DNA of 64,000 nucleotides from Actinomycetota bacterium. GTDB lineage: Bacteria; Actinomycetota; Actinomycetes; Mycobacteriales; Mycobacteriaceae. Each line of letters starts with the position of its first letter. Position 1 is the stretch's first letter. Below the pieces are notes generated by a model, which was not told the DNA's origin, searched no databases, and saw only the letters and a list, made by a program, of their open reading frames with translations. The stretch lies in the NCBI GenBank assembly GCA_018268465.1, contig JAFDWN010000013.1, positions 1 through 64,000 of the forward strand, in the 5' to 3' direction. Both the position numbers and the translations under genes were made by a program. This document shows, piece by piece, positions 8,352 through 16,160 of this stretch.

Positions 8352-8852
8352 TTACGTCTCTGCGGGTTCGGTCACGGATTCATCCGGTCGGAACCCCTCG
8401 TACTCGAACTTCAGTGTCTGGATCGCGACGGCGTTGGCGTTCGAGTCCATTTCCGGCAGCGCCTGGAACTCGCTCACCCATGCCCTCCGCAGAATGAACG
8501 CCATCACCGGAGTGCCTTGCAGGTTCTGGACTTCGATGGTGACTTCCTTGCGGTAGTTCAACAGCGACATTGCGGCGTCGCCCTCGGGATTGTTGACCTG
8601 ATCCGCCCACGCCATGAACTGCCGGTCATGCGTCAACCCCGATTCGAGGGTGATCGGCTCGTACTTGGTCCGTCCCGGGAGCTTTCGGACGATGGAAGGC
8701 CCACCGGCCTCCCTCCACTCGATCACTTCCGTGGTGCGCTTGATCGCCGACATCTTCGACAGGCCCGCGACCACGTTGTTGTCCCAGCGCACCCGAAACT
8801 TGAAGTTCTTGTACGGATCCAGCCGATGCGCATTGACGTTGAATTGGGGCAT
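8352..8852 (-). CDS. eCIS inner tube protein, T4 gp19-like
   Basis: The 166-residue protein matches the contractile tube (gp19) family: NFKFRVRWDNNVVAGLSKMS near the start, a central GRTKYEPITLESGLTHD motif, then YRKEVTIEVQNLQG and AWVSEFQALPEMDSN. It polymerises into the inner tube that the sheath drives out. The ATG at 8852 has GAGGAAGG upstream. The gene lies 20 bases after the sheath gene and about 85 bases before the assembly protein. Only one tube gene is visible, whereas Afp/PVC loci usually carry two or more; others could lie left of the window. Confidence 0.92.
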   Translation of the reverse strand: MPQFNVNAHRLDPYKNFKFRVRWDNNVVAGLSKMSAIKRTTEVIEWREAGGPSIVRKLPGRTKYEPITLESGLTHDRQFMAWADQVNNPEGDAAMSLLNYRKEVTIEVQNLQGTPVMAFILRRAWVSEFQALPEMDSNANAVAIQTLKFEYEGFRPDESVTEPAET

Positions 8853-8872
8853 GGCGCCTTCCTCTCGGCTGG

Positions 8873-10483
8873 TTATGCGGCTTCTGCGGTTCGCTGGCTC
8901 AGACGCACCACAACAAACTCAGCAGGACGCAACGGAGCGAAGCCGACCAGGATGTTGACGATTCCGGCGGCTTGGTCGAGGGGGGTCGTGGTCTCGGCAT
9001 CGACCTTGACCGAGTACGCCTCGGACGATGTCCGACCCGCAAATGCCCCGTTCCTGAACTGTGTCTCCATGAAGGCGCCGATGGTGTTACGCAGGCTTTG
9101 CCACAGTGGTTCGTCGTTGGGTTCGAACACCGCCCACTGAATTCCGTTGTAGATACTGCGGCGCAGGAACATCGCGGTGAGTCGCACTGGTATATAGCGC
9201 CATTCGGTCGCCGGCTGCGCGGTGCGCGTTCCCCATACCACCAAACCGGCCTGCGGAACGCGGCGCAGCGCGTTGATCCCGCGCGGGTTGAGGCTGTCCT
9301 GGTGGACGTCGAGGACGTCGAATCCGAGCGCCGTCACACCGCCCAGCGTCGCTTCGGTCCCGGCCGCCGCCTTCCAAATGCCGCGCCGCGCACCGATCCG
9401 GTTGAACAGGCCTGCGATGTGCCCGCCCGGCGGGATGAGGCGCGTGGGGTTCGTCCCGGCCCCCACGGGATCCGCAACTCGCACGTGGGGCCAGAACACG
9501 CCGTTGAAGGTCGTCGCGGTCACCGCCGTGGCTCCGTTGGACCCGCGCATGAAATCAACGGCTCGCGTCGCGGGAGTGGCTTCCGTCGTCATAGCCGGAA
9601 GGTCACCGATGAAGAACAGATCTTGGAACGGCCGGTTGTTGCAGTAGTCGACGAAGATGTTCTCGAAGGTGGCGAAGTCGTTGTCCGCCATGCCCGCAAT
9701 CTGACGATCCGATGCCACCACCATCAGCGAGGCGTCGTCGATGCCCGCCAGCAGATCCAGGAGGTCCGGAAAATCGGCGTTGGCCAGCGAGCCTGCGCCA
9801 CCGGTGCCTCCGCCGAGCGCGACGGCAGACGCCAGCAGCGCGGCCTCGGTCGGATTGACGTCGGTGTTGTCGCGCTCCGCTGCCTGTGGGGTGGCGATCG
9901 TCGCGTCCGGTGCCCATCGAATGAAACGGCTTCGCTGCAGGACGTCGATGAGGTAGTTCTCGTCGGTGCTGTTGGCGGTCAGCCGGTCGAAGTCTTCGAC
10001 GAGGCGACTTTGTCCTTCGGACGGAGAATTGTAGAAGATCGCGAGCCGAAACCGGGCCGGGTCGTCGTCACTCGAGTCGGCGATCGTCGCCGAAAGCCGC
10101 CCGTTAGCCCAGACCCCAGGTGAACTCGCGACGATGGCGTCCGCGACGGCACCACCGGCCAGCGGCCGGGCGGCCGGCGTTGCGGTGTCGAAGTCCTCCA
10201 TCGCGCGCAGGATGTAGGCGCTGGCCCCACCATTGCGGAAGTAGCCGTCTACGGCATACGGAAGCAGCAGTGTCACCACCGGATTGTTGGCTCCGTCTAC
10301 CCGCTGGTAGCCCCCGAACAGGCGCTCGAAGTCGGTGCGTCCGTTGATCCGGGTCGGGCCCACCGGCCCAAACTCGGTCTCTCCTACGAAGATCGTCACA
10401 CCGGTGGGCGAACCCTCTATCGTTCGCGCTCCGCCCGGGACCTCAACGACGTACACACCAGGATGAAGAAACGAAGTCACCAC
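8873..10483 (-). CDS. eCIS contractile sheath protein
   Basis: The 536-residue protein is a typical phage-tail-sheath family member. The N-terminus HPGVYVVEVPGGARTIEG and TGVTIFVGETEFGP is the classic sheath opening. The C-terminus has ALRRVPQAGLVVWGTRT, EWRYIPVRLTAMFLRRSI and QWAVFEPNDEPLW, all conserved in sheath proteins. It forms the contracting outer sheath. It is the first gene of the operon as seen here; the GTG at 10483 has an AGGGGG ribosome-binding stretch. The promoter should lie in 10484-10570, where I see no certain -35/-10 pair. Confidence 0.96.
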   Translation of the reverse strand: MVTSFLHPGVYVVEVPGGARTIEGSPTGVTIFVGETEFGPVGPTRINGRTDFERLFGGYQRVDGANNPVVTLLLPYAVDGYFRNGGASAYILRAMEDFDTATPAARPLAGGAVADAIVASSPGVWANGRLSATIADSSDDDPARFRLAIFYNSPSEGQSRLVEDFDRLTANSTDENYLIDVLQRSRFIRWAPDATIATPQAAERDNTDVNPTEAALLASAVALGGGTGGAGSLANADFPDLLDLLAGIDDASLMVVASDRQIAGMADNDFATFENIFVDYCNNRPFQDLFFIGDLPAMTTEATPATRAVDFMRGSNGATAVTATTFNGVFWPHVRVADPVGAGTNPTRLIPPGGHIAGLFNRIGARRGIWKAAAGTEATLGGVTALGFDVLDVHQDSLNPRGINALRRVPQAGLVVWGTRTAQPATEWRYIPVRLTAMFLRRSIYNGIQWAVFEPNDEPLWQSLRNTIGAFMETQFRNGAFAGRTSSEAYSVKVDAETTTPLDQAAGIVNILVGFAPLRPAEFVVVRLSQRTAEAA

Positions 10484-10573
10484 GACCCCCTAGCTTGCAG
10501 CGAACGTAGCCCCGAAAAGCGATCGAAGGCCGACACTGCGACCTTCGGCACCGAATCATTGTTTCCTGCGGTT

Positions 10574-10909
10574 TCAGAAACTAGCAGTCGGCGATGCCGG
10601 TGTCACGCAGTTCCTACAGTCCGCTAACCAAAGCAATTCATTCGTCCTGAGTCGATCGGATGACCGCCACCGCCGATGCGCTGATCCGTCATCGACCGCA
10701 GCCTGTCTGATAATTTGCTGATACACAATCGATTTGACGACCGCTCGGATGGCGCCGAAGTTTGCCTCGGCAAGCCTCTTGGAGGCCCCGGGCAGACTTG
10801 GCGGGCGCTGAACCGGTAAGCCTCTCCCAGCGCGCAGGGCCCCACCCGCCAGACTTTGCCTGGTCGAGCTCCCGCAAACGCTCGGCATACTGCGCGTCCA
10901 GCACCGCAC
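10574..10909 (-). pseudogene. Degraded reading-frame remnant, possibly a transposase tail
   Basis: Two overlapping minus-strand frames each carry fragments with coding-like composition (YAERLRELDQAK, GWGPARWERLTG in one; FGAIRAVVKSIVYQQII in the other). Together they weakly resemble the C-terminal end of IS21-type IstA transposases, with a frameshift between them. No intact domain, start or neighbouring IstB is seen. The region lies between the eCIS promoter side and a second transposase scar, which fits decayed mobile DNA. Confidence 0.25.
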
Positions 10910-11283
10910 CCTAACCTAACGGCACATCAAAAAATGAATCAGTGCCGCACAATAGATCTCATTTGGCTATACCGTCAGCAGTGGTTCCGTCAAGTACAGC
11001 TCGGGATGGCACATATCAGCGACTTCTCGCGTGTGAGCCATGCATTCATCCACGCAACGGCCATCGGTGGTAGCGATTAGAATTTTTGAGGTAGCTAGAA
11101 GTGCTCGAAGTGAAAGTCTCTCGGCATCTCTCAAACAGTCGCTCCGCACCGTTATGGCTGGCAGTTGGGACCGGCGACCAGCTCGTAGCTGGCTTAAACC
11201 ACGTCGACCAGCTGCACCTCGTCGACGTGCGCTCGGCCAGGCCTCGGCGAACAGCGTGCCGACGTGGAGACTGAAAACGCGAC
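10910..11283. other. Noncoding stretch between transposase remnants
   Basis: I see no gene with a convincing start or domain in this ~370-base stretch. It is more AT-rich than its surroundings around 10910-11100 and has no strong hairpin. It probably consists of decayed insertion-sequence DNA separating the eCIS operon from the replication island. Confidence 0.4.
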
Positions 11284-11607
11284 CTAGAGGTTGAGCAGGT
11301 GCGCAACCGAGTCGAAGATCCGCGCCGCGATCTCGGGCAGGGCGTCGAGCAGGAAGTCCATCGCCCGATAGGCCGCGTCGTCGGACAACCCACCGCAGCC
11401 GGCGATGGCGACCCGTTCGGCCACCCAGCCGGTGGCGGCCAGCTTGCTGCCCGGTTCCAGCGCCCGCTGCGCCACTATCGCGAACAGCACCCGCTCGACC
11501 ATGCCTCCGTCGATGCGCCGACCCGCAAACCTGGCGCGACGCCGCCCCGATGCCCAGTCGTGCCCAGAGTTGTGCGCCAACTGCAGATACGACACCGTCG
11601 ACCCGTC
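11284..11607 (-). pseudogene. IS1634-type transposase fragment, internally deleted and truncated
   Basis: The frame reads DGSTVSYLQLAHN, then VERVLFAIVAQRALEPGSKL and ATGWVAERVAI, YRAMDFLLDALPEIAARIF and VAHLLNL. These are consecutive conserved blocks of the N-terminal part of IS1634-family transposases. The stretch normally separating the 'YLQLAHN' block from the 'VERVLFA' block is mostly missing. The frame then stops at TAG exactly where the catalytic DTTSTYFE-type motif should begin. The catalytic domain is absent, so this is a dead remnant, although its N-terminal residues remain well conserved. Confidence 0.7.
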
Positions 11608-11764
11608 ACGGCGACAGCTCGCGCGCGTCCGGCGCCCAGCAGGGATCGCACACCTGTGCCTACGCAGCCCCACCTGGGGCGTTCCATTCGACGACCTCGC
11701 CCCCTGGGACAGACAACCGATTGCACCAACATGCATGGACTGTGTCGCCGGCCCGGGCCGGCGA

Positions 11765-13657
11765 CTACACCAGTACCCGCGGTGGCCCTGTTCGCATTTG
11801 GTCGGCTAGATAATCATCGGCGTCGCGATCAGCAAGCGACGTCCACACGGTCTGTGGCTGCGGGGGTTGTGCTGTCCAGGCGTATCGGGTGGGCCGGGTT
11901 CCCCGGTTGGCCAGCCATACATGCCAGACCGCGCGGCTGGCCCGATGTTCAGCGATACGTTCAGCGCGGTCGTCAAAAACGCGGAGCTGCTCGCCGAGTT
12001 CGTCCAGGGTCAACGCCGTGCAACCGATGTATCCACGGCCGCGCACCACCAGACCGACCCGTGCGAGCTCGTTGACTGCCTCATACGTACTGGACCGCGA
12101 CATCCGTGCCGCCGTGGCCAGTTCATCGGCGTGCAGGCCCTCTGGCGCCCTGTAGAGCACCTCGTAGGCGCGTCGGTACCGTAACCCCAGAACAGACCAG
12201 ACGGGGTGCACGTCGGTCAGCTCAGGCCGGCCCGGCGCGTCTGGGTCGGGATCGAGAATGTCCGGCAGCACCAGGGCGTAGCCGTCAGCTCGTTTCCCAC
12301 TACCCGTCGCTTCGAGCAGGATCGGGGACCCGGGGGTTTCTCTCAGTTCACGCAGCACCGCCCACACCGACTCTTTACTAACCAGCCCGGCCCCGATTGA
12401 CAGCGAGCGCCCGCCCACGCGTACCACCGGCGTCCCGTTGACCACCTTCCCGGTTTTGGCTGCACCGCTAGCCAGCGCCTGAAGTACCGCCGCTTTCATC
12501 CAACGTCCGGTGTCGGAGCGAAACCGTATGTCACACCAGGCGATCGCGTGAGCCAGCCAGCGGCGCTGTGGGGTGGGCGGGCGCGGTGGGTGGGTAGGGG
12601 CCGCCTCCCCCCCTGTGTGAAGTTCTCTCTTCCTGTGCGTAGTGCTCCGGACTTTCTCAGCCCCCTCCGCAACCCACCGCTGCGCTTCAGCCCAATCCCG
12701 GCAGAGGGCGGTGTCGCGGTGGTGCTCCTTGTACCGCTGATAGGTCTGCCCGAGTCCGTGACTCCACGGGCCCTGCACGATGTGGGAGCGGATGTCGCTG
12801 AGGCTGTACCCACGCCAGCATGCGTGGGCTAGAACGGCCTGGCGGGCCTCAGACGCGGATCGCTTACCGGCGGGGATCACACCGCTCTCAGCGAAGGCCC
12901 GGACCGGCGTGGGGAGCGGCGTGGCGCGTCGGTAGACAGACAGCAGCCGAGCGTCGCCGCCCTCACCGTCGAAGTAGTCGGCGGGTGGTGCGATGACGGG
13001 GGCACTACGGGGGGCGTGGGCGGTTTCGACCGGTGGCGGGGTCAGGAACTGCGGGCTGACGATGCTGTCGAATAGATCTTCGAACAATTCGGGATGGTTT
13101 CGCTCGGTCAACAGGGCGACGGCGGTTTCAAGGTCGTCGTGAAGTACCCGGAAGCCGCCTTCACGGGTCCGTGAGCCGGGAACGGAGATACACCCCTGTT
13201 TGGGGTTCATCATCGGCTTGATGTCCAGGCTTGGGAACAGTGTGGCTGCGGCGCGCATGAGCGGCGCGATCCGGTCGATCGTGACAGCGTGAGCTAGTGG
13301 CACGATTACGTGCGCGCCGCCACTGGTGGACCGGTCGGATATGTATCTCGCGCCGTACCCTGACAGCCAGAACATCAGCCGCGCATGATCGGCCACTACC
13401 GCCGCGGCGCCGGCCTTCTTGGCATCGAGATCGAATACCAGGTCGCGGGTACGGTGCCGGCGAAAGACGAAGACCGCGGCCGGCTCCTCGGGGCGGCGCT
13501 GGGTGAGCGCTGTGCGCTTCTGGAAGCCGACCTCCGGCGTCCACAAGCGCATTGTTGGCCGCGCCGCCATCAGGGGCGCCAGTGCCGCCCAGGTTCGATC
13601 TGCGCGCTGAGGGTCAGCTTGCGAGGCTGCCAGCGAATCGACCGCAACGGCGGTCAT
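11765..13657 (-). CDS. Primase-polymerase-like protein, probable plasmid replication protein
   Basis: The protein has ~630 residues. The N-terminal part has the three motifs of archaeo-eukaryotic primase/PrimPol enzymes: DLVFDLDAKK (metal-binding DxD, about residues 73-82), STSGGAHVIVPL (SxGxH, about 111-122) and NPKQGCISVPGSRTREGG. The C-terminus has a winged-helix region (GLHADELATAARMSRSSTYEAV). It would make primers or initiate replication of the element. An ATG at 13657 is chosen because conserved-looking sequence starts there; an in-frame GTG at 13735 adds 26 poor-quality residues. No helicase domain is fused; DnaB is encoded nearby at 19303-20700. Confidence 0.7.
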   Translation of the reverse strand: MTAVAVDSLAASQADPQRADRTWAALAPLMAARPTMRLWTPEVGFQKRTALTQRRPEEPAAVFVFRRHRTRDLVFDLDAKKAGAAAVVADHARLMFWLSGYGARYISDRSTSGGAHVIVPLAHAVTIDRIAPLMRAAATLFPSLDIKPMMNPKQGCISVPGSRTREGGFRVLHDDLETAVALLTERNHPELFEDLFDSIVSPQFLTPPPVETAHAPRSAPVIAPPADYFDGEGGDARLLSVYRRATPLPTPVRAFAESGVIPAGKRSASEARQAVLAHACWRGYSLSDIRSHIVQGPWSHGLGQTYQRYKEHHRDTALCRDWAEAQRWVAEGAEKVRSTTHRKRELHTGGEAAPTHPPRPPTPQRRWLAHAIAWCDIRFRSDTGRWMKAAVLQALASGAAKTGKVVNGTPVVRVGGRSLSIGAGLVSKESVWAVLRELRETPGSPILLEATGSGKRADGYALVLPDILDPDPDAPGRPELTDVHPVWSVLGLRYRRAYEVLYRAPEGLHADELATAARMSRSSTYEAVNELARVGLVVRGRGYIGCTALTLDELGEQLRVFDDRAERIAEHRASRAVWHVWLANRGTRPTRYAWTAQPPQPQTVWTSLADRDADDYLADQMRTGPPRVLV

Positions 13658-14242
13658 CGAGCACCTGGCGCGAGACCGCGAGAAGGGCCGGCGATCGAGC
13701 GGACACTCTTGGGCATTGTCGGCCTCTTGGTCCACCGCGATGCATGACGCTGGTCCGTACTTCTCACGCGGCAGGGACCGGGTCCGCTTGGGCTGTAGGC
13801 GTTTTCGCTGTACTCAGCGCCTAGTGCTGACGGATGTCCAGGTACCGGGATGGTGTGGCCGTCGACCAGGGCGGGCATCATCGAAAGATGCGCCGCGTGT
13901 CGGATCTATCTAGCAATATCTGTGTGCGGACATGCAGTATCGTGAGACGTGTCATCAGACAGTCCCTTCCTAGGGGGAATGGCACGTATGACAACCCAAG
14001 GGGTCGAGTGACAGCTCAACCCGACGTAGCCCTCGGTAGCCGCCGGGGGCTTGCGTCGTGTTAGTGGGAATGTCGCGTGAAAAGTGTTACGAGAACACCT
14101 GATTCGAATGCGGCGTGTGCATCGATGGGCGCTCGCAGATGATGGCCGTTGGCCAGGAGTCGGTGTGCCGCGGCGTGGACGGCGTCAGCGCATGGAACCT
14201 CCTTTCTGCAGGTGTGACTCCTGGGAATCGTCCCACGCGCAT

Positions 14243-14282
14243 CATGGTTAACCACGCCGCGACACGCGCGTGGTTAACCATG
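14243..14282. repeat. Perfect 15-bp inverted repeat containing two TGGTTAACCA palindromes
   Basis: CATGGTTAACCACGC at 14243-14257 is mirrored exactly by GCGTGGTTAACCATG at 14268-14282, with a ten-base spacer. Each arm contains the self-palindrome GGTTAACC, so the element is both a hairpin and a pair of direct operator-like sites 25 bases apart. It lies just downstream of the small gene ending at 14325 and upstream of the primase-polymerase gene. No T-run follows on either strand, which argues for a protein-binding site over a terminator. Confidence 0.6.
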
Positions 14283-14302
14283 CCCCCGTGCGACGCGGGG
14301 GC
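14282..14302. repeat. GC-rich hairpin next to the TGGTTAACCA element
   Basis: GCCCCCG and CGGGGGC form a seven-base-pair stem with a seven-base loop. It starts at the last base of the preceding inverted repeat, so the two hairpins are stacked back to back. It may end transcription of the gene whose stop is at 14325, or be part of a replication or regulatory site. Confidence 0.45.
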
Positions 14303-14324
14303 AGAGGTGTTCTAGGCGGTTACA

Positions 14325-14585
14325 TCAACCGGCGAGGCTTGCTCCATCGACCATCTGTTGCTCATATTCGTCGAAGACTGGTTGTAGGTATTCCCGGATG
14401 AAGTATTGCGGCGTCTTCTTCTTGGCCTGCTTGGCCTTCCACTCCAGCGCGAGGCGTTGACGTCCGGTAAGGCGCAGTCCCATGAGCTCGTCCAGTTCGC
14501 GGCTCTCAACGCGTGGTTCCTTCGTCGCCGAGTCCTGATCAGGCGCGCGATCCGCCCGCTGCCGAGTCGCTCGCGAGGATGCCAT
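14325..14585 (-). CDS. Small basic protein, unknown; possible DNA-binding accessory
   Basis: The 86-residue protein is highly charged, with an Arg/Glu/Asp-rich N-terminus and a helical C-terminal half (LTGRQRLALEWKAKQAKKKT, then FIREYLQPVFDEYEQQM). The ATG at 14585 has AGGAG nine to ten bases upstream. It is divergent from the HTH/coiled-coil gene at 14792 and upstream of the primase-polymerase gene on the same strand. This position and its size fit a plasmid copy-control or partition accessory, but no RHH or HTH signature is clear. Confidence 0.55.
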   Translation of the reverse strand: MASSRATRQRADRAPDQDSATKEPRVESRELDELMGLRLTGRQRLALEWKAKQAKKKTPQYFIREYLQPVFDEYEQQMVDGASLAG

Positions 14586-14791
14586 TACCTGCTCCTAAAT
14601 ACGCTCAATGCTCTACACGCCGCCTGCTGACACTGTAATGCCGGATGTCCTTAACTGTTCTTAGGTGCGGCCTGCATGTTGTTCGTGTCGTGCCGGGGTC
14701 TGCATCTCCTAAGATCAGTGAAGTACATATTGGTGCATCTTGGGACGTTGCGGGATACCTGTCGGGGACGATCGACATCCAGGAGGGGGGT

Positions 14792-15340
14792 TTGTCCACC
14801 GTGTCCGATGGCCTCAAGTACCCTCCTGAGAACGTCGAGACGGTCCCAACCAGGCGCGATGTGGTCGGACTGAGAGACGCCGCGCGGGCACTCGGCAAGG
14901 ATCCGAGGACCGTACGCAATGCGATCATCGCCGGCCGGATTCGTGGCGGCGCCGAGCCGTATCCCGAGCGCTTGCGCTGGTACGTCTACCCAGACCAACT
15001 CCCCGACCAGGCCCAGGGTGACGACCTAGCGGCAGCTGCGGGCCCGGTCGGCGCCCAGGAGTCGACCACCCGTCTCATCGCCGAGCAGCAGGCCGTCATC
15101 GCCGATCAACGAGCCCAGATCGTCGCCCTGGAGCACAACAACCGGCTTCTGGCGACGGCCGTCGACGACCTCCTCGACGCACTAGAGGAGTACAAGGCCG
15201 GCGGCCACAGTTATCGGGAGGCTGCCGGACACTTCCAGTCTGCCGCCGATGGAATTGCGTCCTCATTACGCAAGCATCGCGACGCGCTCGCCCAATACAC
15301 GACCCCCGGCCACCTTGGCGACCTGCTCACATCCGACTAG
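14792..15340 (+). CDS. MerR/excisionase-like HTH protein with C-terminal coiled coil
   Basis: The protein has ~182 residues. Residues about 25-65 read VVGLRDAARALGKDPRTVRN and AIIAGRIRGG, a helix-turn-helix of the MerR/excisionase type with a small beta wing (LRWYVYPDQ). A long helical region follows (TTRLIAEQQAVIADQRAQIV, then LLATAVDDLLDALEEY), likely a dimeric coiled coil. A TTG at 14792 is preferred because AGGAGG (14781-14786) ends five bases before it; a GTG at 14801 is the alternative. Such HTH plus coiled-coil proteins are common on actinobacterial plasmids. It converges with the Tpg-like gene. Confidence 0.65.
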   Translation: MSTVSDGLKYPPENVETVPTRRDVVGLRDAARALGKDPRTVRNAIIAGRIRGGAEPYPERLRWYVYPDQLPDQAQGDDLAAAAGPVGAQESTTRLIAEQQAVIADQRAQIVALEHNNRLLATAVDDLLDALEEYKAGGHSYREAAGHFQSAADGIASSLRKHRDALAQYTTPGHLGDLLTSD

Positions 15341-15425
15341 CGGTCTCGCACCGCCTTACCCGCAGCAGTCGCCGCAGCCACGGCCTCGACGCCCTGAGCG
15401 GGCAGCTTGACGGTCTTCGGGCTGG

Positions 15426-16160
15426 TTAGGTCTCGGGCCGGAACTCGAGGATCTCGTCGACGAGATACCCAACCTGGTAGGTCTTTGGGAGGTTTTCCCA
15501 CGTCGGGACGATGATCTGCATCGCGATCTCCTCCCCGAGCAGTTCCTTCAACCTCTCCTCGTCCCCGTCGAAGAATGCTTGCATCAGCTCTCCGGCCGGA
15601 TCCACCGTGATGGTGTCGTATTCGGCATCCGGGTTGGTCGGGATGTCCTTCGGATACTCCTTGCCGTTGATCACCACAAACCCCTTCACCCTGATCTGCA
15701 CGACGATCCCGGCCGCCGGTAGCGGGGGCACGCCTCGGCCTTTCCCGATCGGCAATTTCGCGTCGGGGTCTGGTGAGTCCCTCCATCGCCGCACCTGTCC
15801 TTCGCTGGCACCGATCTGGCGCGCGAGGTTGTTGATTCCTCCGGCCCTGTCGATCGCCGCCCACCTGTCCAGCCACGCCTTGTCGACTCCTGGGGGCGGA
15901 GTGTCCTGTTGAGCGCGTCGGGCGATCGTCCGCTCCGACAGCGGTTTCTTACCGGTGTGCTGGGCGACGCGGCGGGCCATTTCGCGGCGAGCTCGACGAC
16001 CGGCTTCGGCCCTCTGCAACCTTGCCGGCAGGAGCCGCCATCCAGGGCCGAGCTCGTTGAACCGACGCTGCGTCAGGGCCTCCAGTGCGTCCCGGAAGCC
16101 CGCGTCTTCGGGTTCAGGCTGGGAGCTGTCACCGGGCAGATCCCAGAATTCCATGCTCAC
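15426..16160 (-). CDS. Tpg-like candidate telomere terminal protein (HTH protein)
   Basis: The 244-residue protein has an Arg-rich N-terminal half with HTH-like stretches (GKKPLSERTIARRAQQ; NNLARQIGASEGQVRRWRDS). Its C-terminal domain reads AEYDTITVDPAGELMQAFFD, DEERLKELLGEEIA and YQVGYLVDEILEFRPE. The order of elements (HTH, then a 'D..r..iT..lP.e....lf.a...gde..L.e.la..' type domain ending in an acidic strand) resembles Streptomyces Tpg terminal proteins. Its position directly after a Tap-like gene, with an ATGA overlap, matches tap-tpg operons. The resemblance is at motif level only; an ordinary DNA-binding protein is possible. Confidence 0.5.
   Translation of the reverse strand: MSMEFWDLPGDSSQPEPEDAGFRDALEALTQRRFNELGPGWRLLPARLQRAEAGRRARREMARRVAQHTGKKPLSERTIARRAQQDTPPPGVDKAWLDRWAAIDRAGGINNLARQIGASEGQVRRWRDSPDPDAKLPIGKGRGVPPLPAAGIVVQIRVKGFVVINGKEYPKDIPTNPDAEYDTITVDPAGELMQAFFDGDEERLKELLGEEIAMQIIVPTWENLPKTYQVGYLVDEILEFRPET

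Larger units (their letters stand above)
13658..14324. other. Noncoding region upstream of the primase-polymerase gene
   Basis: There is no convincing gene in about 650 bases between two minus-strand genes. The region holds several short palindromes and, near 14243-14302, two adjacent strong inverted repeats listed separately. It must contain the promoter of the primase-polymerase gene and is a reasonable place for an origin or operator, but no iteron array or AT-rich unwinding stretch is evident. Confidence 0.45.
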
